Below are positions 32,701-44,700 of a DNA stretch of 64,000 nt, piece by piece. The notes beneath the pieces are model-generated. The model saw only the letters and a list, made by a program, of their open reading frames with translations, did not search any database and was not told where the DNA came from. Positions within the stretch are counted from its first letter, which is position 1. Each line of letters opens with the position of its first letter. The DNA is taken from assembly GCF_902459505.1 (NCBI RefSeq), contig NC_047086.1:109791670-109855669 (forward strand), written 5' to 3'. The DNA comes from Geotrypetes seraphini. Its lineage: Eukaryota; Chordata; Amphibia; Gymnophiona; Dermophiidae. A program made the position numbers and the translations under genes.

Positions 32701-35700
32701 AAAGGAGTCTCCATGCATCGAGCAAAAGTCTGATTTAAAAGCTTATATATTTTTTTTAAATAATTTCTTTATTCATTTTAAATCACACAAGTGTACAGAA
32801 ATACATCATTTATAACTTCTATATAACACTTGAAATTCTTTCTAATATCATCAGCAAAACATATAACCCTTCCCTCCCACCCTTCCTTAAATATTTCAAA
32901 CAAAACTTATCATAAACATATTATGAATACTTAATGATTGTATACTTCTAAAACCACCCCCTCCCCCCAGTGTGTACATATAGCTACCAAGGAAAATGAT
33001 GTCTACTCATTACAATATTTTTCCAATGGCCTCCAGATCTTTATAAAATTATTATAAATACCTTTCTGCATAGCAATTACTCTTTCCGTCTTATATATAT
33101 GGCATAATGAGTTCCACCAAAATGTATAGTTAAGATTAGTATAGTTTTTCCAATTATTGGTAATATGATCAATAAAAGTTTGTTATTATGCGAAGAAATT
33201 TTACTTTTTTTCCTCACAGATATACCAAACAGAACAGTATCATAAGATAACGCAACATGGTTTTCTAATAGACAATTTACTTGAGTCCAAACTGAATTCC
33301 AAAATAGCATAATACAGGGACAATAAAAAAAGTAAATGATCCAACGTCCCCGCTTCCAGATTACAGTGCCAGCATCTATTAGATTTAGAGCAATCTAACT
33401 TTTGTAAACGAACTGGGGTCCAAAACGCTCTATGCAACAAAAAGAACCAGGTTTGCCTCATATATGCAGACACTGTACATCTCATTCTCCAAGACCAAAT
33501 TTGCGTCCATTGAGATGCAGAAATTTGCTGCTTAATCTCAATGCTCCAAATGTCTCTAAGACCAGTTTTTTATTCACATATCCAGATATTAATTTATACC
33601 ACAATGCGGCTTGATGTCCCAAGAAGTCTGCTTGAAAGCATGGGAACTCCATACTGTATTGATTATTCAAATTTTTCCATTCAGGGAACCCCACCTGAAT
33701 AGCCTGCTTCAGCTGCAACCATTTAAAACTTTGTGATTTATTCAGACCAAATTTATGTTGTAGCTGTGAAAAATCAAGCAGCTTACCATTTGAAATAACA
33801 TCATTCAGAATTCGAATACCTGCAATAATCCAGTTCTTCCATAAGATTTTAGATCTGCCAATTTGAATCTTGGAGTTTATTTATAAAGATTGATTCGTTG
33901 ATTTATTTATTGGAATAGGTGTTAAATTACTAATGTATTTTAATGTTTTCCATGTGTCAGATAAAATTCTGTTTTCTTTGTATTTTCTAGATAATTTAAT
34001 ACTAGGAACATGAGCTAAATTTAAAGGAAACAAAAGACGCCATTCTAAATATAACCAATCAGGTGCATTATCAATGAATTCTGGGAGGATTCAATACATA
34101 CCTTGATGCAAAATATAGGCTTGATGATACCTATAAAAATTTGGAAAATTTACCCCACCCTCCTCAATTGGCTTTTGAAGAGAAACTAAAGCAATTCTAG
34201 GCATTTTACCAAGCCAAAGAAACTTCGTAAGGATACCATTAAGCTTTTTGTAAAAGGACTCCTGAAAAAAAATTGGTATTAGAGAATGACACGGTGGAGG
34301 TTACCCGCGGCTAGCCGCGTTTAGCCGCAGGTAACCCGCCGAAACGGGGAAGAAAAAATAGTGGCCTCGATGGGGACAAGGCCATTCACCGCCCCGTGGA
34401 GCAGTGAATGGACTTGTCTCCGCAGTGAGGCAAGCAAGGATCGCGCGGTCCCCATCCGGCCATCTACCTCCCTCCACCTCACCTTTGAATTGAAGAGCAC
34501 TGTTCCTCAATCGCCGGTTGAATTTCTGCCGGTCTGCGCGAAAAAAGAAAAAAAAAAGCCTCTCCTTTTCCCCTGCTCTCAGTTGCAGCCGACAGGAAGT
34601 CTTTCCGACGTCAATTCTGACGTCGGAGAGGACGTTCTGGGCCAGCCAATCGCTGCCTGGCTGGCCCAGAATGTCCTCTCCGACTTCAGAATTGAGTCAG
34701 AAAGAAGACTTCTGGCTTTAGCAGCTGCAGCATGGCGGTAAGAGAAGGGGAAAAGGAGGGAGGCTTTTTTTTTTTTTTTTTTGAGCGGCAGAGAGGCAGC
34801 AGGTTGGCTTTGGCTAGAGAGGGAGAAAGGTAGACAGGCAGGCAGGCTTTGGGGGTGGGGTTGGACAAAGTGTGGAAGGCAATGAGAGGGACATAGGAAG
34901 GAGGCACTAGGGGTACTAAAGACATGGGAAGGAGGCACTGGGGGCACTAAAGACATGGGAAGGAGGCACTGGGGGCACTAAAGACAGGAAGGGGCACTAA
35001 GGACATGGGAAGGAGGCACTGGGGGCACTAAAGACATGGGAAGGAGGCACTAAGGACATGGGAAGGAGGCACTGGGGGCACTAAAGACATGGGAAGGAGG
35101 CACCGGGGGCACTAAAGACATGGGAAGGAGGCACCGGGGGCACTAAGGACATAGGAAGGAAAGAGGGAGGGAATAGAAAGGGACAATTCTTGGGCCTGAG
35201 TGCAGAAAGAAAGAAATGAAAGAAAGGATACACAGACAGAAGGAAACGCAACCAGAGACTCATGAAATCAATCACCAGACAGCAAAAGTAGGAAAAATGA
35301 TTTTATTTTCAATTTAATGATCAAAATGTGTCATTTTTGAGAATTTATAACTGCTGTCTATATTTTGCACTATATTTGTCTATTTTTCTAAAGTTACTGA
35401 GGTGACTGAGCTTGCGGAGATGGGGAGGAAACAGGGTTTTAAAATTTTAGTCCTAGTAGTTTGCCGGTCCACAAAATAATTCTTTTATTTCTGCCGGTCC
35501 ATGGGTGTAAAAAGGTTGAAAAACAGTGATGTAGAGTATGCCGGCTTTCTTTTTTGCCCAGCCGCACGCATGGCTGCTCGAGTTGATCAATCTTCTCCTC
35601 TCTTGCAACTTCCTGTTTCCGGTTGCGTCAGAGGAGAATATTGAACAAATGAGCAGCCGCGCGTGCGGCTGGGCGAAAAAGAAAGCCGGCATACTCTACA

Positions 35701-38700
35701 ATACATCTAAGGTGAGGTGGAGGGAGGGAGATGGCGGAACGCTGCAATCGGTCGGGTGTCTGCTGTTTTTGTATCACTGCCTGCCTGCGCTCATGTTCCA
35801 GATCCTCCTGCATTTTTAGTGTGCACAATTGACAAGATTCGAGCTATATGGGGACACGCCATTGCAAGGGAAGACAAGTCAATTGATTTATTTTATGTTC
35901 TGTTTTTACTACAGGGCAGAGGCACTGAAACAGATTCTCAATGCAGTAGTAGTAGTGGCAGGACTTTCTTCTGTCTTCATGGTGTTTCGCAGTACTGAGG
36001 CTTATATGGATGCTGCGGGGTCGGTGACGGGGCGGTGAATGGGATGGCAGTGGCGGTGACAGGGCGGTGAAAGGGATGGTGGTGACGGGGCTGTGAAGGG
36101 AACGGCGGTGACGGGGCGGTGCAGGGAACGGCAGTGATGGGGCGGTGCAGAGGATGGTGGGCTGGTGACTGGGAAAGATTTTTTCCCCGTGTCATTCTCT
36201 AATTGGTGTCATACTCATTTGATAACATACTACAGGCAGTATCATCATCTTAATAGTTTGAACTCTCCCCCACCAAAAAAGATGTAAAGGATTCCATTGC
36301 TCACATAACTCTGTAACTCTTTTTAATAAAAGTTTTTCATTCTCTTTTACTGTATCATCAAGAGTATTTTTTTATCATAATACCTAAATATTTTAATCCA
36401 TCATCCTTCCATATAAATGGAAAAGAATCAAATAATCTTTTAGAACAATGCACATTTAGAGGAAGAATTTCAGGCATACTCCAATTTATTTTGTATCCTG
36501 AAAATTTACCAAATGTATCAATCAATTCTAACAAACATGGGATGGTAGTTTCTGGATTTCTCAAATAAAACAGAATGTCATCTGCATATGCTGAAACTTT
36601 ATATTCCCAATCTGAATGAGGAATACCCTGTATCCCCTTTGCTTGTTGAATGGCTAGTAATAAGGGTTCTAATACAACATCAAACAGCAAAGGAGATAAA
36701 GGACAGCCTTGTCTAACTCCTCTCTGCAAATTAAAACTCTCAGATAAATTATTATTAATATTCAATCTTGCAGAAGGGGAGCTATATAATGTTTTAATCA
36801 TTTGTATAAATCCAGATCCTATACAAAACCAGTCTAATGTTTGATACATAAAATTCCATTCAACTCTATCAAAAGCTTTCTCCGCATCCAAAGATACAGA
36901 AAAAGCTGGATCTTTCATATTTTTAGTTAACTTTAACATATGCAACACTAATCTAGAATTATTAGAAGAATGTCTTCTAGCAACAAATCCTGTTTGGTGC
37001 ATATCAATTATATAAGGGAGAGCCTTAGCTAAGCGTAAAGCCAATATCTTAGCCAAAAGTTTCCCATCTACATTTATTAATGAGATAGGCCTGTAATTTG
37101 AAACCAAAGTAGAATCTCTGTTTGGCTTTGGCAACACAATAGTTAATGATTCAGCCAAAGTACCTTTAATACAACCTTTAGTAAGTTGCGACTGATATAA
37201 ATTTAACAAATGAGGTAAAAGAGTAATTTGAAATGATTTATAGAATTCTACTGTGAAACCATCACCACCTGGAGCGGATCCAACTCTAAGAGACTTCAGT
37301 GCTGTTTCTAATTCTTTTAGAGATATAGGCTCATCTAAACTCCTTTTTATATGATCAGGAACCTTCGGTCCAATAATTAAGTTTAAAAATTCTAATCCAT
37401 CTTTTTCCCTGTCATCATAAGGCTCAGAAGAATATAGGTCTTTATAAAATTTTAAAAATTGACTTAATATATTTCCAATCTGATTATGTGTAATACCTTT
37501 ATCATCTTTAATTGCAACAAAATTGTTCTTTCTTTTCTTTGCTTTAAGATAATTAGCCAATAATCTCCCTGCCTTATTTGAATTTCCATAATACATAGTT
37601 TGTTTGGAGAACAAATCTTTCCTAATTAATTTTGAAGATAATTCATTATATTTACCTTTTGCTTTTAAAAGAGCCTGTAAAGTGTTATGCTCCCATTTAG
37701 TGATCAATTTAGATTCTAATAATTTAATTTCCTTTTCCAATTCAGCATATTGCTTTTTAAATTGTTTTCTAATATAAGCAGAATATGAAATTATAGAACC
37801 TCTCATAGTAGCCTTAAAAGCATCCCATAAATTTTCCATGGAAACATCTTCAGTTGAATTAAAATGGAAAAATTCACTAATTTGTATTTATTTTGAAATC
37901 TTCAAGGAATTTTGCATCCACAATCTCCAAACAGGTCTACTATACTCTTGTTGATCTAATTGTATCTCAATCCATACACCCGCATGATCAGATACAATAA
38001 TTGGATCTATGGAAGCTGTAAACACTTGTTGAACTATTTGAGTGGAGACAAAAATATAATCTATTCTTGAAAAAGACTTATGAATCAGTGAACAAAAGGA
38101 AAATTCCTGATCATTAAAATGAAGAATACGCCAAATATCTTTTAAATTACATGAATGAACCAAATTATCTAACCCTAAAGATTTTATATTTCTACATGGT
38201 TTTTTATCTATTAAAGGATCCATAATAGCATTAAAATCTCCAGCCACCACTATTTTAGAAGCAGCCAGTGGGAATATCAACCTCTGTAATGATTTAAAGA
38301 ATTCCTGTTGACCTAAATTAGGGGCGTAAATATTTAACAAAGTCAGGGTATTATTTCCCATACTCATATCTATTAATTGAAAATTGGCAGTATATTTTTT
38401 TTATTAAAAAGAATAGCTACCCCTGCTTTTTTTCCTACTGTAGGGGCAAAAAAACATTTCTTCACCCAACCCCCTTCCAATTTCTTTGATTCCACCATAT
38501 TCAGATGGGACTCTTGAATATAGTAGACATCAGCCCTCTGTTTTTTCAAATAAGCTAATATTTTTTTTCTTTTGATCTGGTGATTAAGGCCATTAACATT
38601 AAGTGAAAAAACTTTAAAAGTCATCATGGTAATTAAAACAATATTATTATTTGAAAACATGAAACAAATAAATTTTGATCTCATAAGCAGACACCATTTT

Positions 38701-41700
38701 CCTTAATTTAAGCTCTTGAGACTGAACACTACCCCATTTTAACCCACCACATTCCCCCCTTCCCCCATCCCAACCCCCCTAAAGAATGATAAATGTGTAA
38801 ACTTGAAAACACACATATTTGATCAGGTAAAGAGAATTACCCCCATAGAAAAAATCAAAAACAATTGAAGCTTATGAAGAGGAAGCTTGAGACTCTTAGC
38901 CGGAGGCTGAGGGAGACGCATGACTTCTAGATATTCCTTAGAATATTTGGAGCCAGTATCTAATTTCACATCCAAATCCAGAGCCATCTGTCGCAAAAAA
39001 AGACGAAAAGGATAGCTGATCTGGAAAGGCTTGGTCTCGAGAAGGACTCGAGGACGTCGAGGTAGCTTGTGTCGAAGAAGAAGCTTCGGCATGGAAAAAA
39101 GCATTGAAGGAACCTAGTGACTTAGACGAGGCAACTGAGACCGGAACATCCTTGAGGTCCGGCATCGGAGACCTCGACTGAGGAGTCGGTGGTCTGGTCA
39201 AGGTCGGAGTAGAACGAGACTTCAAAGAAAAGGGAATATTCTGCAAAGAACGATGCCTGGAAGAATGCCTCGATGAAGGCCTCGAACGATGATGAGAGCT
39301 GTGTCTAGAACCAGATCTCGAGGATCAAGGAGACTTCGCCTCGGAGACACATGGAGCCGAGGCCAACGTGTGAATAGGGCTAGAGGCTGTAGATCGAAGC
39401 TCCACAGGCTTGGAAGAAGAACCTCGATGCACTCGCAAAGACTCTGCTCCTTGCTGAGAGTGTGAGGATTCTTGTCGAAGCACTCGCAAAGAATCTACTC
39501 CCTGCATTTCGTGCTTGGATGGCAGACCAGACACTCGCAGAGACTCTGCTCTCTGCGAAGAGTGTGAAGGCCCCGGCTGGGACATAGAAAGCGGCTCAAC
39601 CTCACGGGAGTCTGCTAAATGCCCATGCAGGATAATAGGAAGCAGTTTAGGACCCATAATGGTAAGGTATTGAAGGAACTGCTTCTCTAATATGGTCTGG
39701 AAAGAAGCTGGCAAGGTGGGTTCCGCGTCTGAAACCGGCGCACCTGCCTTGGCTGGAGGTTCCTTTGAGGTAGTAGTCTTGGACACTTTAATCACCACTG
39801 GTGGAAACAGGGGAAGATACAGCAGATGACATCAAAGCAAGAGCCGCTGCAAACAATGAAGGTTTGATGAGGCTCGAGGTGGAAGCAGGAGGCACCGAAG
39901 GAGCATCGATGGAAGTCGAGGTCGAAGACGCCTTCGAAGTCGAGGGATCAGATGGAGACTTCATGTCGAAGAGCTGATCCACCAAAATGCAACGAAGCTT
40001 AAAAGCTCGAGGTTGAAGTGTTAGGCAAGGTGTGCACGAAGTTGGACGATGTTTCGGCCCAAGGCACTTGAGGAAGCGTCTGTGAGAGTCTGTAAGGGAG
40101 ATCGTGCACCTACACTTGCTACACTTCTTAAATCCTGTAGCTGGCTGTGACATAGGCCGAAAAATAGCCGCCGCAAAGTCGAAGCACGCGGGCTGCAGCC
40201 GAGCAGCCCGTCCCGGAGAATGAATGGAAGATAAGAAATTTTTTTTTTTTTTTAAAAACAAATGAAAACAGCGATTCGTGAATAAAAAGACACAAACAGC
40301 GGTCGAAGAGAAGGCAAAGTGAATGAAGTTGAATGCAGAGAGTCAAAGATGGACTTCTCAGCTCCGCGGAAAACTAAGAACTGAGGAGACGCGCCCAGTG
40401 CACTGGGCGGGAAGGCACTCGCGCATGCGCGGTGCAGGCGACTCGAAACTTCTAGTTTCTTCAAGCAAGTCTGCTTGTGAGGCGTCCACATCGGGGCTCC
40501 GTCGGATGACGTCACCCCACATGTGAGAATAGCCTGCCTGCATGTCCTGGGATAAATGTAGATATGGAAACAGAATGTTCTAAGCTAGACAGAATCTAGC
40601 TAGAAGGTTGTGTATAAGTGTAGCTTGACAAAAACAATTTCTGTTGTAAATAATAGCATAACAACAGTACAATTTTACAAAGGCGCACTAGCGTTTTAAC
40701 GCACGTAATAGCGCACGCTAAATCCTCAGACACACTAGCCGCTACCGCCTCCTCTTGAGCAGGCGGTAGTTTTTGCCCAGCGCAGGGGTTAGCCCATGAT
40801 GAAAAGTCGCACGTGTTAACCCCGCTAGCGCGGCTTTGTAAAAGGAGCCCTAAATGTCTGCAAAATATAGAGTTAGAACAATGAGGTAAACTTTGGTTTC
40901 TTACCAAATTTCTCCACAGCTTCCACACACACACTTGGATACATGCCTTCAGCATAAGTGGCAACCAGGATACAGTTCACTGTTTTTACTGCTACAAATC
41001 CTTGGTTTTCCTTAAAAAAAACCCATTACACATTAGAAGATGATCAGAGTTTCTAATTAATTAGTGGCCACAGATGTAGAAATTGTATTGTTTAGGGGCA
41101 TTAGACAAATGGCATAATGCTAGCATAGTGTATTACCCTAATCCCTGATCATAGTTGGTTTTAAATAAGGGTTGTGAACCTTGGGCAAGTGGGAGCTAGT
41201 AGTATTTTGAATGTGGGCTTAAGTTGTGGGATACCACTGAAGAAATAATGAACTGTGGGAATTGAAAAGGCATCCTGGTATAAAACTGGTTGCTGGCTGA
41301 CCTTGAGATAACGGAGAAGCACTCTCCTCACGTCCAGTAAAGCCAAACCTTTGTCCTTTTTCTTTATGCCTGAGGCATGGAACGTCAAAAGCTGGACGTC
41401 CTGATTTACATGGAAGGCCAAAACCACTTTTGGTAGACAGGAAGGAACAGTGTGTAGATAGTAGAGACACTCCTGCCTCCATAAATCTGAGGAAAGGCTC
41501 TCTCATGATAGGGCCTGAAACTCCATAACCGATCTCATCGATGCGATAGCCACTAGGAAAACTGCCCTGACTGTAAGATCAACCAGAGAAGCATTTTGTA
41601 AGGATTCATATGGGGCCTGTAAAACAATATTAAGATTCCATGTAGGGACTGATTGTTGCACAGGAGGAAGCAGTCGCAACACTCCCTCAGGATGGGTAGC

Positions 41701-44700
41701 TAAGGATCCTTTCTCCACATGAGCTCTAAAGAACAAGAGGCCCGCCACCTACACCTTGAAAAAAACAGTCGCTAGGCCATTTTCAAGACTGTCCTGAAGG
41801 AATGACAGGATTACCGATATAGGAGCCATAAACGACTGAGAGGCACCAGAGAGCAAAGCTGGTTCAGTTGATCAGGGCTTACCCTGCCGTTCAGCTGATC
41901 ATGGCTCCGAAGAGCAGGAGGCAGAAAGGAAGGAAAGAGCAGAGGGAGCCTGTTGTGATAGGAGGGATGGTGGGGGAAGGAACTGTGCCTAGCATTTTGC
42001 TTTTCTGAGCAGGCACAAGGCACAGTTCCTCTCCTCTTTTACCGAGCTACTCGGCACAATTAGCATACATATGATTTGCATGCTATTGTACTGAGCATAG
42101 CACGGCAAAAGAAAAATGCTCCCAACCCAGCTTTCATTGTTGGGTTGCCCGGAGCTTTGTACATCTTCCACTGAGTAAGGATTTTCTCATGGTGCATTCT
42201 GGGTATAAATTTGGCATAGTCGTAAAGTGATTAAGTCCTGAGGAAGAGCTGCTGGCTATCATAGCATACTACATAATTTAAACTAAATTATTTCAAGCAT
42301 TTACAAACACTAAACCACATATACATCTAAATTCAGTTGGATTGTCTCCACAAAATCCCTTGAAGCAGTATCTCATAATTTAACTCTGATCAAACACAAA
42401 TTATAGATGACCATCTCAGTACACATTTTAAATCTTGCAAAATGTTTTAAAACCCTGTCAAATATACCAATAAGGCTAACACACAATCCCTGCACTGCAA
42501 AACACTATGCAAAAACTTGTGCAAAAACACACTCAGAAGCTTACCATACTAAACCCTACTATAACAGCAGTAACTCCCAAGACTCAAAGAGCAAAAACAT
42601 TATTCCTGAAAAGGTATCACTTACTCCTGGGGAAATTTTGCACACTTTTATTTGTAATTTTCTTGTGCAGAATTCCCCTATTATAAGGGATGGCTTCTTC
42701 CCCCACCCCACCTCGCAGGCATGAAATACCCGCACTATCACCACCACAGAAATTTCCCTCCTCAAGTTCCACCTTCCCATCTCTCTCTTACCTTGTATCC
42801 CTCCCCCTTGTAAGTTCAGCCCCCAATTTTTGTCCCCCTCTTGCATCCCCTTTTTGTTGACCTGTTATCTACCCTCTAGCAGCACTCTGCCTTCTCAAGT
42901 TCTCTCTCCCCATCCTTCAGCCTTCACTGCCATCTCTACATTCTCCCCTAACTCCCAGCAAGGCCCCTGTTCTAGCCATCCCCAAGCTCTCTCTCCCTGC
43001 TCCCAGGCAAACCCTCACCTTACTTTTCTTTGCTCCAATCCAACAGCACACACTCCATCCACTTTTTGTCAGCCCTCCCCTTTTTCATGGCATACCCCTC
43101 TTTCGCATTTCTCCAGCTCTCCACCCATATCACATATCCTCCATCCACTTTTCTCTAGCCCCCCCCTCTCATTGGCACACACCACCCTATCCACCTTTCT
43201 CCAGCCCTCCTCCCCCATAGCATCCACAACCCCATGAACCTTCCTGCAGAGCTCCACCCCTTCCCATAGCGTGTGCACACATATTCTTCATTCACCTTTT
43301 ATCAAGCCCACTCCACAATCCATCCACACTTTTCCAACCACTCCCATCCCTCTCTCCCTGCACACACACATTACTCCAGCGGGGCAAGAGAAGGAAGACA
43401 AACTGTTTCTTTGAGCCATATACTATTACTATTATTTATTATTTCTATAGCGCTGCCAGATGCACGCAGTGCTGTACTATTAACACGCAAGAGACGGTCC
43501 CTGATTGAAAGAGCCTACAGTCTAAGGCTTCTGTACAGCCATAGAACTTAAAGGAACTTCCAGGGATGAAGGTAGCAGTGAAAGAGGAAGCAGCCCGATG
43601 TGTGGCTGTGCAGAACTCCTCCTGCAGTGCTGGAGTGCTATGTGTGCAGAGGCAGCTGGAAACGGAGCATTTGTGCTACACTGTAATGCACAAACGCAAA
43701 AACAGGAGAAACACCTCCATAAATCAGTTCTTTCTCTTGCCTGATTTGAAGATTATTGAATACTTTCCTGTTAAGTTTTACTTATGATTTGGTGATGCCA
43801 ATAGAATGGATTCCTGCTCCTGCACGGAGCCTTGCTGCGGCCCCCTTCCCCCAGCCGGGCGTGGGAGCTTGCTCCGCCCCTCCCGACAAGCCGGGAGCAT
43901 TCAAATTCGGCTGAGGGAGTTCCCCCTAAGCAGACCCAGCGCCTCCTCACCTCTTTGACGATCGGACCGGATTCCTGCTCCTGCACGGAGCCTTGCTGCG
44001 GCCCCCTTTCCCCAGCCGGGCGTGGGAGCTTGCTCCGCCCCTCCCGACAAGCCGGGAGCATTCAAATTCGGCTGAGGGAACGGCGCTTAGCCGTTTGGCG
44101 TGCCAGCTAAGGCACACGGCAAAGGCGCATGCGCCTTAGCGAAGCAACTGCGCGGAGCATAATCAAGCTTCCTTGCACTACAGCACCTCACCTGCAGCCT
44201 GGCACTACCAAACAACGGGCGAAAGATCTTACTCCGCCGCTCCCTCCTCCTCCTAGCTACTCGGGGACTGCTAAGGAAAACTTCTCTACACCTCCACAAG
44301 TCCCTCATCAGCAACCTGTGCCTGCTTGAGCGACCTCTTCCTCCTACCTTGGAAAACTCCCACAGGCCCACGGCCTGGACAAATTCTGATAAGTATTTGC
44401 ATGACTACTCCGGCAAATCTAATTGCATGACTTTTTATATAAAGTATTTGCATGATCTCTCTGGTCAATTTCTAACTTGCTCCCTGCATGATTTAGTCAA
44501 CGAGCATTACCTCTCTGAAGCCTTTCAGTCTCTGTTGTCCACTCTGTATAGGATGGTTCTCCTAACCAATTATCTGATTTGGGTCCTTATGGTCTATTGG
44601 ATCTGCTACAAAAGCAGGTCAGTTGCTGCATTTTATGCTATTCCCATTCCAGTACTTATAAGGTCTCGCTCAACTACTTCAGAACATCTTAGAGACTTTG

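Larger units (their letters stand above)
32746..38869 (-). mobile_element. L1 LINE (5' truncated) inserted in DIRS, hosting a hAT element
   Basis: The poly(A) tail appears as T's at 32750. Minus-strand L1 ORF2 endonuclease (about 37888-38684), reverse transcriptase (36358-37839) and C-terminal pieces (33077-33720) are in order. A short shared AAGCTTAT beside both ends (32740 and 38870) is a possible target duplication. ORF1 and the 5' UTR are missing. The frame is shifted in places: the endonuclease lies in two frames and the RT in another. A 1.9-kb hAT element interrupts the RT C-terminal region. Confidence 0.87.
28610..40556 (-). mobile_element. DIRS-type tyrosine-recombinase retrotransposon (fossil), hosting an L1
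   Basis: Fossil element on the minus strand. Order in element sense: right inverted terminal region (about 40323-40556), a serine-rich gag-like region (about 38870-40261), reverse transcriptase/RNase H (about 30541-32714), tyrosine recombinase (about 29151-29877) and left terminal region (about 28610-28960). The left end holds an inverted repeat pair about 300 bases apart, and the two element ends are inverted to each other, as known for DIRS with its internal complementary region. An L1 (32746-38869) splits it. It looks broken, with several interruptions, and is older than the L1 and hAT elements it contains. Confidence 0.88.
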
